Part shown: positions 25,358 through 34,807 of the stretch, piece after piece | How positions within the stretch are numbered: position 1 is the first letter of the stretch | Layout: every line of letters begins with the position of its first letter | Assembly (NCBI RefSeq): GCF_016901135.1 | Contig: NZ_JAFEVL010000010.1 | Location: forward strand, 434,001-498,000 | Reading direction: 5' to 3' | Length of the DNA: 64,000 nt | DNA from: Martinezella lusitana | Lineage (GTDB): Bacteria > Pseudomonadota > Alphaproteobacteria > Rhizobiales > Rhizobiaceae | Translations under genes and position numbers: made by a program | The notes under the pieces: generated by a model | Told to the model about the DNA's origin: nothing | Seen by the model: the letters and a program-made list of their open reading frames with translations, nothing else | Database searches by the model: none

Positions 25358-26167
25358 TCAGTTTTTCCGGAATATGAAGCTTGCCGCCCATCCGGTGATC
25401 AATGCCAGCAAGACGGAGAACACGCCGTAGCTGATCGGTCGCTGGTGCGCGGCGTCGGTTATCATCTGCTCTATACCGGTCTTGGTGACGCGCAGTGGCA
25501 GGGATTTTTCGTTCAGGAACTTGCCGCTCTTGAAGAGATAGGCGCGCACGGTATGGACGCCGTTCGGCACATCGGCGGGAATCCTCAAGGTCGCCTTGAA
25601 CAGTGTGGAGCTGACGAAGCGCACGCCGGCCGGATCGCTTTCATAGAGGCCGCCGGCCGATTGCAGCCGACGGAAGGCCTGCCGGAATTCCGGCACGTCA
25701 GCGACATTGCCGACGAAGCCGACAGGGGTCAGGGGAATATGGTCGACGCCGATACCGCGGTCGCTGAGCTCCAGCGGCGCGGTGATATTGTCGACGGCGC
25801 GCGTGCTCGAAAGCGAATAAGCCTGCGGCACATGCTCGAACGTCATCGAGCGGGTGTTGACCCAGATGCCGAAGACGCGCTCTTTCCTGCGCACCGTGGC
25901 GTTTTCGCGTGGCCCCTCGAGCACGACGACGATATCGTACTGGCCGATCGCCAGAAGCAGTTGATCGGTGTTTGAAAGAGCGCCGAAGATCGTCAGGTCG
26001 GCGCCGGCGAAGTCGGAGGTGATGGCGATTTCGCTGGTCGATGTGCCGATTTCCATCGTCTCGCGCGATGTCGTCGAGGTTGTCGGCTGATCGAGCATCA
26101 CCTGCGCCTGGCTGCCGAGCGGCGCAAGGAGAAGTGTCGTGGCGACGAGCAGTGCGAAACGCGTCAT
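25358..26167 (-). CDS. TIGR02186 family membrane-anchored protein
   Basis: 269 residues with a signal peptide at about 1-22. A long extracytoplasmic domain follows (DFAGADLTIFGAL, DIVVVLEGP, FGIWVNTRSM) and a C-terminal membrane helix lies at about 245-266 (YGVFSVLLALITGWAASFIF). These features match TIGR02186 (uncharacterised transmembrane proteins). Its ATG overlaps the TauE stop (ATGA). The pair is regularly found together, so it may be an accessory to the exporter, perhaps a periplasmic partner. The frame is open far upstream, but that part reads through tauE in the wrong frame. Confidence 0.83.
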   Translation of the reverse strand: MTRFALLVATTLLLAPLGSQAQVMLDQPTTSTTSRETMEIGTSTSEIAITSDFAGADLTIFGALSNTDQLLLAIGQYDIVVVLEGPRENATVRRKERVFGIWVNTRSMTFEHVPQAYSLSSTRAVDNITAPLELSDRGIGVDHIPLTPVGFVGNVADVPEFRQAFRRLQSAGGLYESDPAGVRFVSSTLFKATLRIPADVPNGVHTVRAYLFKSGKFLNEKSLPLRVTKTGIEQMITDAAHQRPISYGVFSVLLALITGWAASFIFRKN

Positions 26168-27087
26168 CTGCTCACCCCTTCCAGCACGACCGAATAGACG
26201 TCTGCTGGCGTGACCACCAGGGCGATCGCCAGGCGAAGCCCGACGGCGAGAACAAGGAGGCCGAGCAAGGCGCGCAGCTGCTCGCCGCGCAGCCTCTGGC
26301 CGACGCGCACGCCATATTGGGCGCCGATGACGCCCGCCACCATCAGCAGGAAGGCCAGTATGATATCGACGGAATAGTTGGTGGCGGCCTGGACAATGGT
26401 GGTGAAGGCCGTCACGAAAATGACCTGGAACAGCGAAGTGCCGACGACCACGCTCGTCGGAACGCGCAGCAGATAAATCATGGCCGGCACGAGGATGAAG
26501 CCGCCGCCGATACCCATGGGCGTCAGCATACCGACGAAGAAGCCGAGGCCGACGACCGGTATGGCGCTGAGATACAGCTTGGATTTCTTGAAGCGCAGCT
26601 TCAGGGGCAGGCGCTGCACCCAGTTGTGATGGCGCGGCTTGCCGGAAGACGGTGGCAGCTTTCCCGCGGCCCGGCGCATCGCCCGCACGCTTTCCCACAG
26701 CATCAGCGTTCCAACGGTGCCGAGCAAAAGCACGTAGATCAGCGAGATGATCAGGTCGATCTGGCCCAACCGTCGCAGCAGCACGAACAGCCAGAGGCCG
26801 AATGTCGCGCCCGCCAGGCCGCCCGCCAGAAGTATCGACCCCAGCTTCAGATCGAGCGAGCCGCGTCGAAAATGGGTAAGCGCGCCTGAGACCGAGGAGG
26901 CGACGACCTGGTTGGAGCCGGTGGCAACAGCGACGACGGGCGGGATGTTGTAGAAGATCAGGAGGGGCGTGATGAGAAAGCCGCCGCCGACGCCGAACAT
27001 GCCGGAGAGGAACCCTACGGCTGCGCCCATGCCGAGAATAATAAGGATATTCACCGACAGTTCTGCGATCGGCAGATAGATCGTCAC
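26164..27087 (-). CDS. Sulfite exporter TauE/SafE family protein
   Basis: 307 residues, about eight membrane helices in two repeats. Each repeat has the family's glycine-rich signature (GAAVGFLSGMFGVGGGFLITP and VGMLTPMGIGGGFILVPAM). Members export sulfite, sulfoacetate or related anions, or import organic sulfur compounds. It is translationally coupled to the TIGR02186 gene. No sulfur-metabolism gene adjoins, so the substrate remains a guess. Confidence 0.9.
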   Translation of the reverse strand: MTIYLPIAELSVNILIILGMGAAVGFLSGMFGVGGGFLITPLLIFYNIPPVVAVATGSNQVVASSVSGALTHFRRGSLDLKLGSILLAGGLAGATFGLWLFVLLRRLGQIDLIISLIYVLLLGTVGTLMLWESVRAMRRAAGKLPPSSGKPRHHNWVQRLPLKLRFKKSKLYLSAIPVVGLGFFVGMLTPMGIGGGFILVPAMIYLLRVPTSVVVGTSLFQVIFVTAFTTIVQAATNYSVDIILAFLLMVAGVIGAQYGVRVGQRLRGEQLRALLGLLVLAVGLRLAIALVVTPADVYSVVLEGVSR

Positions 27088-27321
27088 GCGCTGTTCCCAT
27101 TTGCAGGCATCACGGCACGGTGACCGGAGCCTGAACCATTTTCCCCTTTAAACGGCGAACCCTAATCTGAAATCATTGCCAGAGCCTTAGGAAAAGCCGT
27201 GCAGCTTCAGCTTTCGAATTGCCGGCTTCACTCTAACGCGGCTTTTTCCGCATTTCTGTGACGTTGATCCAGCAGACGGCTGGCAGGATGTGGACGGCGG
27301 TGCGTATCGAGGCCCCAAAAC

Positions 27322-27350
27322 GAAAAATGCCGGCGTGGTTGCGCCGGCAT
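27322..27350 (-). terminator. Intrinsic terminator of podJ
   Basis: On the minus strand ATGCCGGCG and CGCCGGCAT form a 9-bp stem, followed by TTTTTCG. It lies 27 bases after the podJ stop. Confidence 0.85.
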
Positions 27351-27376
27351 GCTCGTATCCTAGATTCCGCAAGGGC

Positions 27377-30300
27377 TTACTTGTTGCGGGCCAGAAGCTC
27401 TTTGACGACCTGATCGGTCACCCGGCCGTCCGACGGCAGGCCGACCGATTTCTGGAAGCTCTTCAATGCCGCCACGGTCTTGTCGCCCATGCTGCCATCA
27501 GGCGCACCGGCGTCGAAACCATTCTTGTTGAGGATCGCCTGGATGTTGCGAATGGCCTTCTTCATGTCGATGGAGGCGGTGTTCACGCCCTTGCCGGTCG
27601 TCCATTCCTCCGGAATGTCGGTGCCGTTGGCCTTGGCGTCGGCCGGCTGCACCTTCCAGAGGTCGACCTTGGCGCGGGCGCTTTCGAGGTCGGCTGGCTT
27701 CATGGCATTGGCGACCTCGTCGCGCTTCTGCGCGGCGTCCTTGTCGCCGCTCTTCGCAGCGATCGCGAACCATTTGTAGGATTCCTGGAGGTCCGCCTTC
27801 ACGCCGTTGCCGCGCGCATAGAGGATGGCGAGGTTGAACTGGCTGTCGGATACGCCGAGGTTGGCGGCGCGGATGAACCAGTTTGCCGCCGAGTCATAAT
27901 CCTGCTGGCCGGCCGCGCCCGAGGCGTAGAGGACAGCGAGGTTGTGCATGGCGCTGGCGTTGCCCTGATTGGCGGCCTGCTCGTAATATTGCTTGGCCTT
28001 GGCCAGATCGTGGTCGATGCCGTTGCCCTTCTCGTACATGCTGGCAAGACGGTACTGCGCAGGGGCGTAACCCTTGTCGGCCGAAAGCTGATACCAGCTT
28101 GCCGCCTGCTTGAGATCTGCCGTGACGCCGCGGCCATCCGTATAGCGTGCGCCGATTTCGAAAAGCGCGACCGGGTCGCCTGACTTGGCGGCGGCGGCGA
28201 GCGACGGTGGCTGGATGCCGTCGGGCACGCTGATGTCCGCTGGCGCGGCGGAAGCGGCGGCCGGCGCTGCCTTGTCGGCCGGAACGAAGGCTGCCGTCTG
28301 CTGTGCGGTTGCCGCGCTGCCGGCCGGAGCCAGAGCCTCACTTGCCTGGTTGCCGTCGAGCGGCGCGGCAACGGTCAGGTGATCGCTCGTCTGCGCGGGA
28401 GCCGGATTGGCCGGGGCTGCGGTCTGTTGAACGTCCGCGGCATTGCCCGTGGAAGCGGCCGGCAAGGCGGATTGGCTTGCGAGCTGCTGGCTGTTCACCA
28501 TCGGGCTTGCGTTGGCGGCGATGCCGTTGCTTGCGGCGCCGACTGTCGGCGCGACCAACGTCGAGACCTCCGCGGGCGGCAGGGCCTTCTGGCCGCGCGT
28601 CAGCGTGTTAACCAGCGGAAACGCCATGATGGCGAGCAGGGCTGCGCCGACGGCAAGCAGGATCGGACGACGGAAGCGGGAAAATGCGCCGCCCTTCTTT
28701 GCGTCCTTCTTGGACGATGGGGCCGAGCGCTGTGTCTGGTCGACTTCCATCGCCGCTGCCTGTGCGGCGCGGCGGGCTGCGGCAATATAGTCGGCGCGCT
28801 CGTTTTCGGTCGGCTGGCGGCTGTTGCCGTTGCGCGCGGCATTCTGGCTGGCGCGCACGCGCTCCAGGATTTTTTTGATGTCGGGCGCGCCCGAGCCCGG
28901 CTCCAGCAGCGCGTTGGCCTCTTCGGCAGGCATCAGGTCGGCCGGATCGATCGACGGTGCCTGTTCGATGACCGGGCGGTCCGGCGGGAAGATCGGTTCC
29001 GCCTTCTCTGGCGTGAAGAGACGCTTGCCAAGGCTGGCGAGCAGGCCGGCCTTGGAGCCGCTCTTCTTTGCAGCCGCTTTGATTTCGGCTTTGGTGTTGG
29101 CATCGATCGCTTCCGCGATGGCGACCTCGGAGGAGGCAGCGGATTCGGCGGGCGCAATCGTGCGGATGATCGGCCCGGCCTTCTGCTGCGCGGTCATCGG
29201 CGGCTTCACGGCCGGCGCGTCCTCTTCGGCGAAGACGTTGCTTTCGAAATTTGCGGCGGGCATGGCGGGTGCCGGCCGGCGATGTTCCATATGATCCAGG
29301 CGGTCGGCGATCTGCAGCAGCGTGCCATGCAGCGCCTCGAAGGTGCGGTGCGTGCGTTCGTCGCTGCTGCGGCTGAGGTCCTCTAAATGGCGAAGATCCT
29401 CGGCGAGCGCGCTAAGAGCGGACATATCGGCGGCCTGTGCGCCGCTGCCTAATCCGCCGTCCCGGGAATAGGCCTCGACAACGGCTTCCGCTGCGTGGCG
29501 CGCCGCTTCGATGATGTATTCGTCATTAGTCGCCATATGGTCTTCGATGGCGCTCATCCGGCGGTCGAAATCGACGGGGATATGGTCGGCAGCAGCCCTC
29601 GGTTCATTCGTCAGCAATGCGGACAGATGGGCAATCTGCTCTTCGAGATTACGCAGCGCCTGCGTGTCCGTCGGCGCCGCCGCGGTGCTGGCCTCGAGCC
29701 GTGCGGCGATGTCGGAGAGGCGCCCTTCAAGCCGGCGTGCCATGCCGTCGTCGAGGTTGGCGGCCGGTAGCGGCGGATGGAAATCCATCTCGTCGATGCG
29801 GCGGGCCAGGTAATCCAGTCGGTCCGCCAGCACGTGGTCGACCGACCCATGCTCCAGTGCATCGATCTTGTGGGAGATGTCGGCGAGATAGCCGACAAGC
29901 TCGGGCTGCGCGGCGGCCTCCTGCGAGCGCTCCATCATGTAGGAAAGCTGGTCCAGACGTTCCTCGAGCCGGGCGACGGCCTTGGCGCTGCCCAGTTCGT
30001 CGATACGCACGGCAAGCGCTTCAAGACGACCGGAGAGATCATCGGCCGGCTGGCGCCGCGCCGCATCACGGCTCATCAGGTCGATCTGATCGGCAAGGCC
30101 GCCGATGCGGCCTTCCAGCCGTTGCATCGCCTGATCCTGCGGCTGCATCATGCTGCCAAGGCTCTCCATGGCGGTCGCGATCGTCAGTAGTTTGGTTTCC
30201 AGGGCATGCACGGCCGGGCTGTCGTTCGTGCCGCCCAGCTGCTGCTTCATGTCGTCGAGGCGATAGGCAAGCGAGACGAGCTCGTCCTGCAGGCCGGCGG

Positions 30301-31054
30301 TGTCGATTGCCTTAACCTGGCGCCCGACATGATGCAGGGATTCCTCGCGGGCAAGGCCGTCCATCAGGGAGCGGAGCTGGTCGAACTCGGCCTTCAAGCC
30401 CATCGTTTCCGGCTGGCCGGCGAGTTGATTGATACTGTCGGCAAGGCGGGCCATGTCTTGGCGCACGTCGGCGGCGAAATGCGTGTCCTGCGCGCTCTCG
30501 CGGATGTCGCGGATTTCGAGGCGCAAGGCGCCGACTTCGCGGGTCACGCTTTCGGCGATGTCGCGCTTGAGATCCTGGCGAAGGTTGACGAGCGCCTGGG
30601 CGATGTCGACTGAGCTTTCGGCGGTCGGCCGCTGCGGCTGGCGCGGGGTATAGGGATCGATCGGCCGCCGGACCGGCTGCGGTTCGGCATGCGCAATATC
30701 GTCACGGCGCGCGTGCAGCCGCTCGCGGTTCGCCTCGAGGGCGCGCTGGCGCTGGCGGATCTCCGCAAGCGGATCGGGACGGATATCGTTTTCCTGACGC
30801 TCGGCGCGCAGCGGGCGCTCATAGGGTCGGCCGACAGGAGCCTCGCGTTCGGCGCGCGACGGCATGCGCTCCGGTGCAGCGGTCCGCTCGGGGATGGCTG
30901 CATAGCCGCCGGCAACGCGCTGGCGCGTGTCCCGGGAGGCGGCGGTGCCCATCAAGCCCTCGATGCGCGCCTCCAGCCCCTCGATCGTGCGGCTCAAAGC
31001 ATCCAGCGACGCCCAGTCGCCCGTGCCGGTAGGATTTGATCGCGATCCGCTCAT
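27377..31054 (-). CDS. podJ: PodJ-like polar organelle development protein
   Basis: 1225 residues. The long cytoplasmic N-terminal part (about 1-790) is mostly coiled coil, with repeated LEERLDQL, LDDMKQQL and LEGRIGGLADQI heptad stretches. A membrane helix lies at about 795-820 (RRPILLAVGAALLAIMAF). Beyond it is an Ala/Pro linker, then four or five Sel1-type repeats at about 945-1110 (YKWFAIAAKSGD, AQYRLASMYEKGNG). The end (about 1150-1225) is a peptidoglycan-binding domain (IQAILNKNGFDAG..DGSMGDKTVAAL). This order matches PodJ of Caulobacter and Agrobacterium, which marks the new pole and recruits polarity and division factors. ATG 31054 (MSGSRSNPTG) is chosen; the upstream extension looks non-coding. 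Confidence 0.88.
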   Translation of the reverse strand: MSGSRSNPTGTGDWASLDALSRTIEGLEARIEGLMGTAASRDTRQRVAGGYAAIPERTAAPERMPSRAEREAPVGRPYERPLRAERQENDIRPDPLAEIRQRQRALEANRERLHARRDDIAHAEPQPVRRPIDPYTPRQPQRPTAESSVDIAQALVNLRQDLKRDIAESVTREVGALRLEIRDIRESAQDTHFAADVRQDMARLADSINQLAGQPETMGLKAEFDQLRSLMDGLAREESLHHVGRQVKAIDTAGLQDELVSLAYRLDDMKQQLGGTNDSPAVHALETKLLTIATAMESLGSMMQPQDQAMQRLEGRIGGLADQIDLMSRDAARRQPADDLSGRLEALAVRIDELGSAKAVARLEERLDQLSYMMERSQEAAAQPELVGYLADISHKIDALEHGSVDHVLADRLDYLARRIDEMDFHPPLPAANLDDGMARRLEGRLSDIAARLEASTAAAPTDTQALRNLEEQIAHLSALLTNEPRAAADHIPVDFDRRMSAIEDHMATNDEYIIEAARHAAEAVVEAYSRDGGLGSGAQAADMSALSALAEDLRHLEDLSRSSDERTHRTFEALHGTLLQIADRLDHMEHRRPAPAMPAANFESNVFAEEDAPAVKPPMTAQQKAGPIIRTIAPAESAASSEVAIAEAIDANTKAEIKAAAKKSGSKAGLLASLGKRLFTPEKAEPIFPPDRPVIEQAPSIDPADLMPAEEANALLEPGSGAPDIKKILERVRASQNAARNGNSRQPTENERADYIAAARRAAQAAAMEVDQTQRSAPSSKKDAKKGGAFSRFRRPILLAVGAALLAIMAFPLVNTLTRGQKALPPAEVSTLVAPTVGAASNGIAANASPMVNSQQLASQSALPAASTGNAADVQQTAAPANPAPAQTSDHLTVAAPLDGNQASEALAPAGSAATAQQTAAFVPADKAAPAAASAAPADISVPDGIQPPSLAAAAKSGDPVALFEIGARYTDGRGVTADLKQAASWYQLSADKGYAPAQYRLASMYEKGNGIDHDLAKAKQYYEQAANQGNASAMHNLAVLYASGAAGQQDYDSAANWFIRAANLGVSDSQFNLAILYARGNGVKADLQESYKWFAIAAKSGDKDAAQKRDEVANAMKPADLESARAKVDLWKVQPADAKANGTDIPEEWTTGKGVNTASIDMKKAIRNIQAILNKNGFDAGAPDGSMGDKTVAALKSFQKSVGLPSDGRVTDQVVKELLARNK

Positions 31055-31541
31055 GTCTTTTGCTCGCTTCGAACTATCGACCACTACGGGCCACCGGACT
31101 GACAGGACGAGGACATCGCGACGTTTCCGCGCCGCCCGCATCCCACCATTCGGAAAGGGATAAATGTATTGGCTTTCCTCAAACCGAGCCGCAAAACGGC
31201 GTTTCCTCAAAGGATAAAATTGAAAAAACGCGAAGCATTGCTGCTCAACTCGTACAATTTACGGAACGTGGTAAACAACTCGTTAAGTTTTGCCGAAGTC
31301 TTAACCTTTTATTTCGGTTACATCATTGAATATTCGGATATTCTTATGAAGTGACTGCGCCGGCAGATTCTCCAGAGCCGGTGTTTCCTGTCGACTTCCG
31401 ACCAGCAATTCCCCGCTTCGCCGCTCACCAAAATTTCAACGCGCGATAAACATTTGACGTTTACGCAAACGTCAATATTTTGTATGAGTAGCCCGGTGGC
31501 CGGAATCTGAGGTCCGGCGGCGAATTGGAGGAATTCGAGAA
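31055..31541. other. Divergent AT-rich spacer, podJ / acyl-CoA dehydrogenase
   Basis: 487 bases without a convincing gene; the 61-codon frame at 31169 has no ribosome site. It is AT-rich between about 31160 and 31360. It contains two GANTC sites (31366, 31503), TTAACC half-sites like those bound by CtrA, and a perfect 22-bp palindrome near the acyl-CoA dehydrogenase gene. Confidence 0.55.
31454..31475. promoter_or_regulatory. Perfect palindromic operator ahead of beta-oxidation genes
   Basis: TTGACGTTT-ACGC-AAACGTCAA is a perfect 9-bp inverted repeat 67 bases before the acyl-CoA dehydrogenase start. The shape recalls sites of MerR-type LiuR or TetR-type fatty-acid regulators of proteobacteria. 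No such regulator is in the window. Confidence 0.65.
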
Positions 31542-33338
31542 ATGCCAGTCTACAAGGCCCCGGTGAACGATACGCTGTTTGTCCTGAACGATGTGCTCGG
31601 GCTCGAGCGCTACAACAATCTGCCGGGATACGCCGAAGCCACGCCCGACATGATCGAAGCGATCGTCGGCGAAGCGGCCAAGCTGTCAGAAGAGGTGCTC
31701 TTCCCCCTGAACTATTCGGGCGACCAGGAAGGCTGCGTGCGCCATGATGACTGCACCGTCTCGACGCCGAAGGGCTTCAAGGAAGCCTATCGCGCCTATC
31801 GCGAAGGTGGCTGGCTGGGCCTGGCGGTGCCGGAGGAATTCGGCGGCCAGGGACTTCCCTATGTGCTGCATTGCGCCGTGGGCGAATACACCTCCGCCGC
31901 CAACATGTCGCTGATGATGTATCCGGGCCTGACCCAGGGCGCGATCGCCGCGGTTCTCGTGCATGGTTCCCAGGAGCAAAAGCAGACCTATCTGCCGAAG
32001 ATGGTCGATGGCACGTGGTCCGGCACCATGAACCTCACGGAGCCGCATTGCGGCACCGATCTCGGCCTGCTGCGCACCAAGGCGGTGCCTCAAGGCGACG
32101 GCAGCTATAAGATTTCCGGCCAGAAGATTTTCATTTCCGCCGGCGAGCACGACATGACCGATAATATCGTCCATCTCGTTCTTGCCCGCATCGAGGGCGC
32201 CCCTGAAGGCACCAAGGGCATTTCGCTGTTCATCGTTCCGAAGTTCCTCGTCAGGCAAGACGGCTCGCTCGGCGCCCGCAACCCGGTCTCCTGCGGCGCG
32301 ATCGAGCACAAGATGGGCATCCATGGCAACGCGACCTGCGTAATGAACTATGACGAGGCCACCGGTTTCCTGATCGGCGCCGAGAACAAGGGCCTCAACG
32401 CCATGTTCGTCATGATGAACGAAGCGCGCCTCGGCGTCGGCCTGCAGGGGCTTTCGATCGCCGAGATTGCCTATCAGAACGCCGCCGCCTACGCCCGCGA
32501 GCGTATCCAGGGCCGCTCGCTGTCCGGTCCGAAGGCGCCCGATAAGAAGGCCGATCCGATCATCGTCCATCCGGATATCCGCCGCACGCTGATGACCATC
32601 CGCGCCTTCAACGAGGCCGGTCGCGCCTTCCTGCTGTGGACGGCGCTGAAGTCTGATATCGCCCATCGCTCGCCGGACGAAAAGGAGCGCCAGTCCGCCG
32701 ACGACATTCTCGGTCTGGCAACGCCGATCCTCAAGGGCGTCATGACCGACAAGGGCTTCGAACATGCCGTCATGGCGCAGCAGGTCTTTGGCGGTCATGG
32801 CTATATCGAAGAGCACGGCATGAGCCAGTATGTCCGCGATGCCCGCATCACCATGATCTATGAAGGGGCCAACGGCATCCAGGCGCTCGATCTCGTCGGC
32901 CGCAAGCTGGCGCTGAACGGCGGTCGCGCCGTCATGGCCATGTTCAAGGAAATCGGCGATTTCTGCGAGGAGCATCGCAACGACGAACAGATGGGCTTCT
33001 TCACCAAGCAGCTGAAGAAGGGCTTGAACGACGTGCAGGCCGCGACCATGTGGTTCATGCAGAACGCCATGGCCAAGCCCGACAATGCCGGTGCCGGCTC
33101 GACCGACTACATGCACCTCTTCGGCCTCGTCGTCCTCGGCTATATGTGGGCGAAGATGGCGAAGGCGGCGCAGGATGCCCTTGCGAACGGCGACACCGCG
33201 CGCGAGGATTATCTGAAGAACAAGCTTGTCACGGCGCGGTTCTACATGGAGCGCATCATACCGGAAACGGCGCTGCGCAAGGCCCGCATCGAAACCGGCG
33301 CCGACACGATGATGGAACTGGTGGCGGAAGCGTTTTGA
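31542..33338 (+). CDS. Acyl-CoA dehydrogenase (long, FadE/DmdC-like)
   Basis: FAD enzyme of 598 residues for the first step of acyl-CoA beta-oxidation. Middle-domain motifs are [16 protein letters not shown] and [16 protein letters not shown]. The C-terminal domain has [23 protein letters not shown], which contains the likely FAD/CoA loop and [17 protein letters not shown]. It is longer than the 380-residue classical type, with the extra C-terminal helical domain seen in FadE-like and DmdC-like proteins. GGAGGAATTC stands before ATG 31542. It is the first gene of a cluster with thiolase and hydratase/dehydrogenase and carries the 22-bp palindrome upstream. Confidence 0.92.
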   Translation: MPVYKAPVNDTLFVLNDVLGLERYNNLPGYAEATPDMIEAIVGEAAKLSEEVLFPLNYSGDQEGCVRHDDCTVSTPKGFKEAYRAYREGGWLGLAVPEEFGGQGLPYVLHCAVGEYTSAANMSLMMYPGLTQGAIAAVLVHGSQEQKQTYLPKMVDGTWSGTMNLTEPHCGTDLGLLRTKAVPQGDGSYKISGQKIFISAGEHDMTDNIVHLVLARIEGAPEGTKGISLFIVPKFLVRQDGSLGARNPVSCGAIEHKMGIHGNATCVMNYDEATGFLIGAENKGLNAMFVMMNEARLGVGLQGLSIAEIAYQNAAAYARERIQGRSLSGPKAPDKKADPIIVHPDIRRTLMTIRAFNEAGRAFLLWTALKSDIAHRSPDEKERQSADDILGLATPILKGVMTDKGFEHAVMAQQVFGGHGYIEEHGMSQYVRDARITMIYEGANGIQALDLVGRKLALNGGRAVMAMFKEIGDFCEEHRNDEQMGFFTKQLKKGLNDVQAATMWFMQNAMAKPDNAGAGSTDYMHLFGLVVLGYMWAKMAKAAQDALANGDTAREDYLKNKLVTARFYMERIIPETALRKARIETGADTMMELVAEAF

Positions 33339-33344
33339 GTTCTA

Positions 33345-33520
33345 CCTTCTCCCCGGCGGGGAGAAGGACGCGCTAAGCGCAGGTTGAGGGGGCATTGCAC
33401 CGTAAGGCTGTTTCGCCCTTGGCCGTTCAAGGCTCCAGGGGCTCTATTCCTCGGCCCCCTCATCCGCCCTCCTGAGCTTGTCGAGGGGCGGGCACCTTCT
33501 CCCCGCGGGGAGAAGGGGGA
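33345..33520. repeat. Intergenic repeat with CCTTCTCCCC hairpins
   Basis: Two hairpins CCTTCTCCCC/GGGGAGAAGG at 33345-33367 and 33495-33516 border a segment with GGTTGAGGGGG and CCCCCTCATCC, plus the GAGCTTGTCGAGGGGCGGG motif. It belongs to the same family as the block at 48675. It sits between the dehydrogenase and thiolase genes. Confidence 0.7.
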
Positions 33521-33584
33521 ATTCGCGGCTTTGGTCGCTATATACTGAATTGGAAGGCGGCACGCTGCCGCAGGGAGATGAGAC

Positions 33585-34793
33585 ATGACCGAGGTTTTCA
33601 TTTACGACCATGTGCGCACGCCGCGCGGGCGCGGCAAAAAGGATGGATCGCTGCACGAAGTGCCGTCCGTACGTCTTGCCGCCAAGACGCTGGAAGCGAT
33701 CCGCGACCGCAACGGCCTCGACACCGCGACGGTTGACGACATCATCATGGGCTGTGTCGACCCGGTCATGGAAGCCGGGGCCGTCATTCCGAGGGGCGCT
33801 GCCTTCGAAGCCGGCTACTCCACCAAGGCGCCCGGCATGCAGATTTCCCGCTTCTGCGCCTCCGGCCTCGATGCCGTGAATTTCGGTGCGGCCAAGATCG
33901 CGCAAGGGGCGGATGATATCGTCATCGCCGGCGGTGTTGAGAGCATGTCGCGCGTCGGCCTCGGCATGTCCGGCGGTGCCTGGTTCATGGACCCCTCGGT
34001 CAACTTTCCGGCCTATTTCATGCCGCAAGGGGTGTCAGCCGATCTGATCGCCACCAAATACGGCTTCTCGCGCGATGACGTCGATGCCTATGCCGTCGAA
34101 AGCCAGAAGCGGGCGGCCAATGCCTGGGAGAAGGGCTATTTCAAGAATTCCGTCGTGCCGGTGAAGGATATCAACGGCCTGACGATCCTCGACAGGGACG
34201 AGCACATGCGCCCCGGCACGGATATGCAAGCGCTGGCCTCGCTCAATCCGTCCTTCCAGATGCCGGGCGAGATGGGCGGCTTCGAAGCCGTCGGCATCCA
34301 GGCGCATCCGGAAGTCGAACGCATCAACTACGTCCATCATGCCGGCAATTCCTCCGGTATCGTCGATGGCGCGGCTGCCGTGCTGCTCGGCTCCAAGGCA
34401 GGCGGTGAGAGTATGGGGCTGAAGCCACGCGGCCGCATCAAGGCCTTCGCCAATATCGGCTCCGACCCGGCGCTGATGCTGACCGGCCCGGTGGACGTCA
34501 CCGAAAAGCTCTTGAAGCGCAGCGGCATGACGCTTGCCGATATCGACCTTTTCGAGCTCAACGAAGCCTTCGCCGCCGTCGTGCTGCGCTACATGCAGGC
34601 TTTCGACATTTCGCATGACAAGATCAACGTCAATGGCGGCGCGATCGCCATGGGCCACCCGCTCGGTGCCACCGGCGCGATGATCCTCGGCACGGTGCTG
34701 GACGAGCTGGAGCGCCGCGACCTCAACACCGCGCTGGTCACGCTCTGCATCGGCGCCGGCATGGGCACGGCTACCATCGTCGAACGCGTCTGA
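33585..34793 (+). CDS. Acetyl-CoA C-acyltransferase (thiolase)
   Basis: 402-residue thiolase for the last step of beta-oxidation. The nucleophile Cys91 is in [10 protein letters not shown], the C-terminal GHPLGATGA holds the active His, and CIGAGMG has the second Cys. [12 protein letters not shown] is also conserved. The pattern matches the FadA/FadI-like acyltransferases better than the biosynthetic PhaA type, given its neighbours. Fifteen bases separate it from the hydratase/dehydrogenase gene downstream, and a repeat lies upstream. Confidence 0.92.
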   Translation: MTEVFIYDHVRTPRGRGKKDGSLHEVPSVRLAAKTLEAIRDRNGLDTATVDDIIMGCVDPVMEAGAVIPRGAAFEAGYSTKAPGMQISRFCASGLDAVNFGAAKIAQGADDIVIAGGVESMSRVGLGMSGGAWFMDPSVNFPAYFMPQGVSADLIATKYGFSRDDVDAYAVESQKRAANAWEKGYFKNSVVPVKDINGLTILDRDEHMRPGTDMQALASLNPSFQMPGEMGGFEAVGIQAHPEVERINYVHHAGNSSGIVDGAAAVLLGSKAGGESMGLKPRGRIKAFANIGSDPALMLTGPVDVTEKLLKRSGMTLADIDLFELNEAFAAVVLRYMQAFDISHDKINVNGGAIAMGHPLGATGAMILGTVLDELERRDLNTALVTLCIGAGMGTATIVERV

Positions 34794-34807
34794 GGGAGGG
34801 GAAACCA

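Noticed and set aside
26168..27100. N-terminal extension of the TIGR02186 frame through tauE
   Set aside because: Reads the tauE gene in another frame, Arg/His-rich; a signal peptide begins at 26167 and the ATGA overlap explains the join.
31303..31322. Full CtrA site before podJ
   Set aside because: TTAAG and TTAACC occur, but they are 14 bases apart rather than the TTAA-N7-TTAA consensus; only half-sites can be claimed.
31169..31354. 61-codon frame upstream of acyl-CoA dehydrogenase
   Set aside because: No ribosome site; base composition is that of an AT-rich spacer.
31686..33116. 476-codon minus-strand frame opposite acyl-CoA dehydrogenase
   Set aside because: Antisense shadow of a well-supported gene; protein is His/Asp/Gly-rich without motifs.
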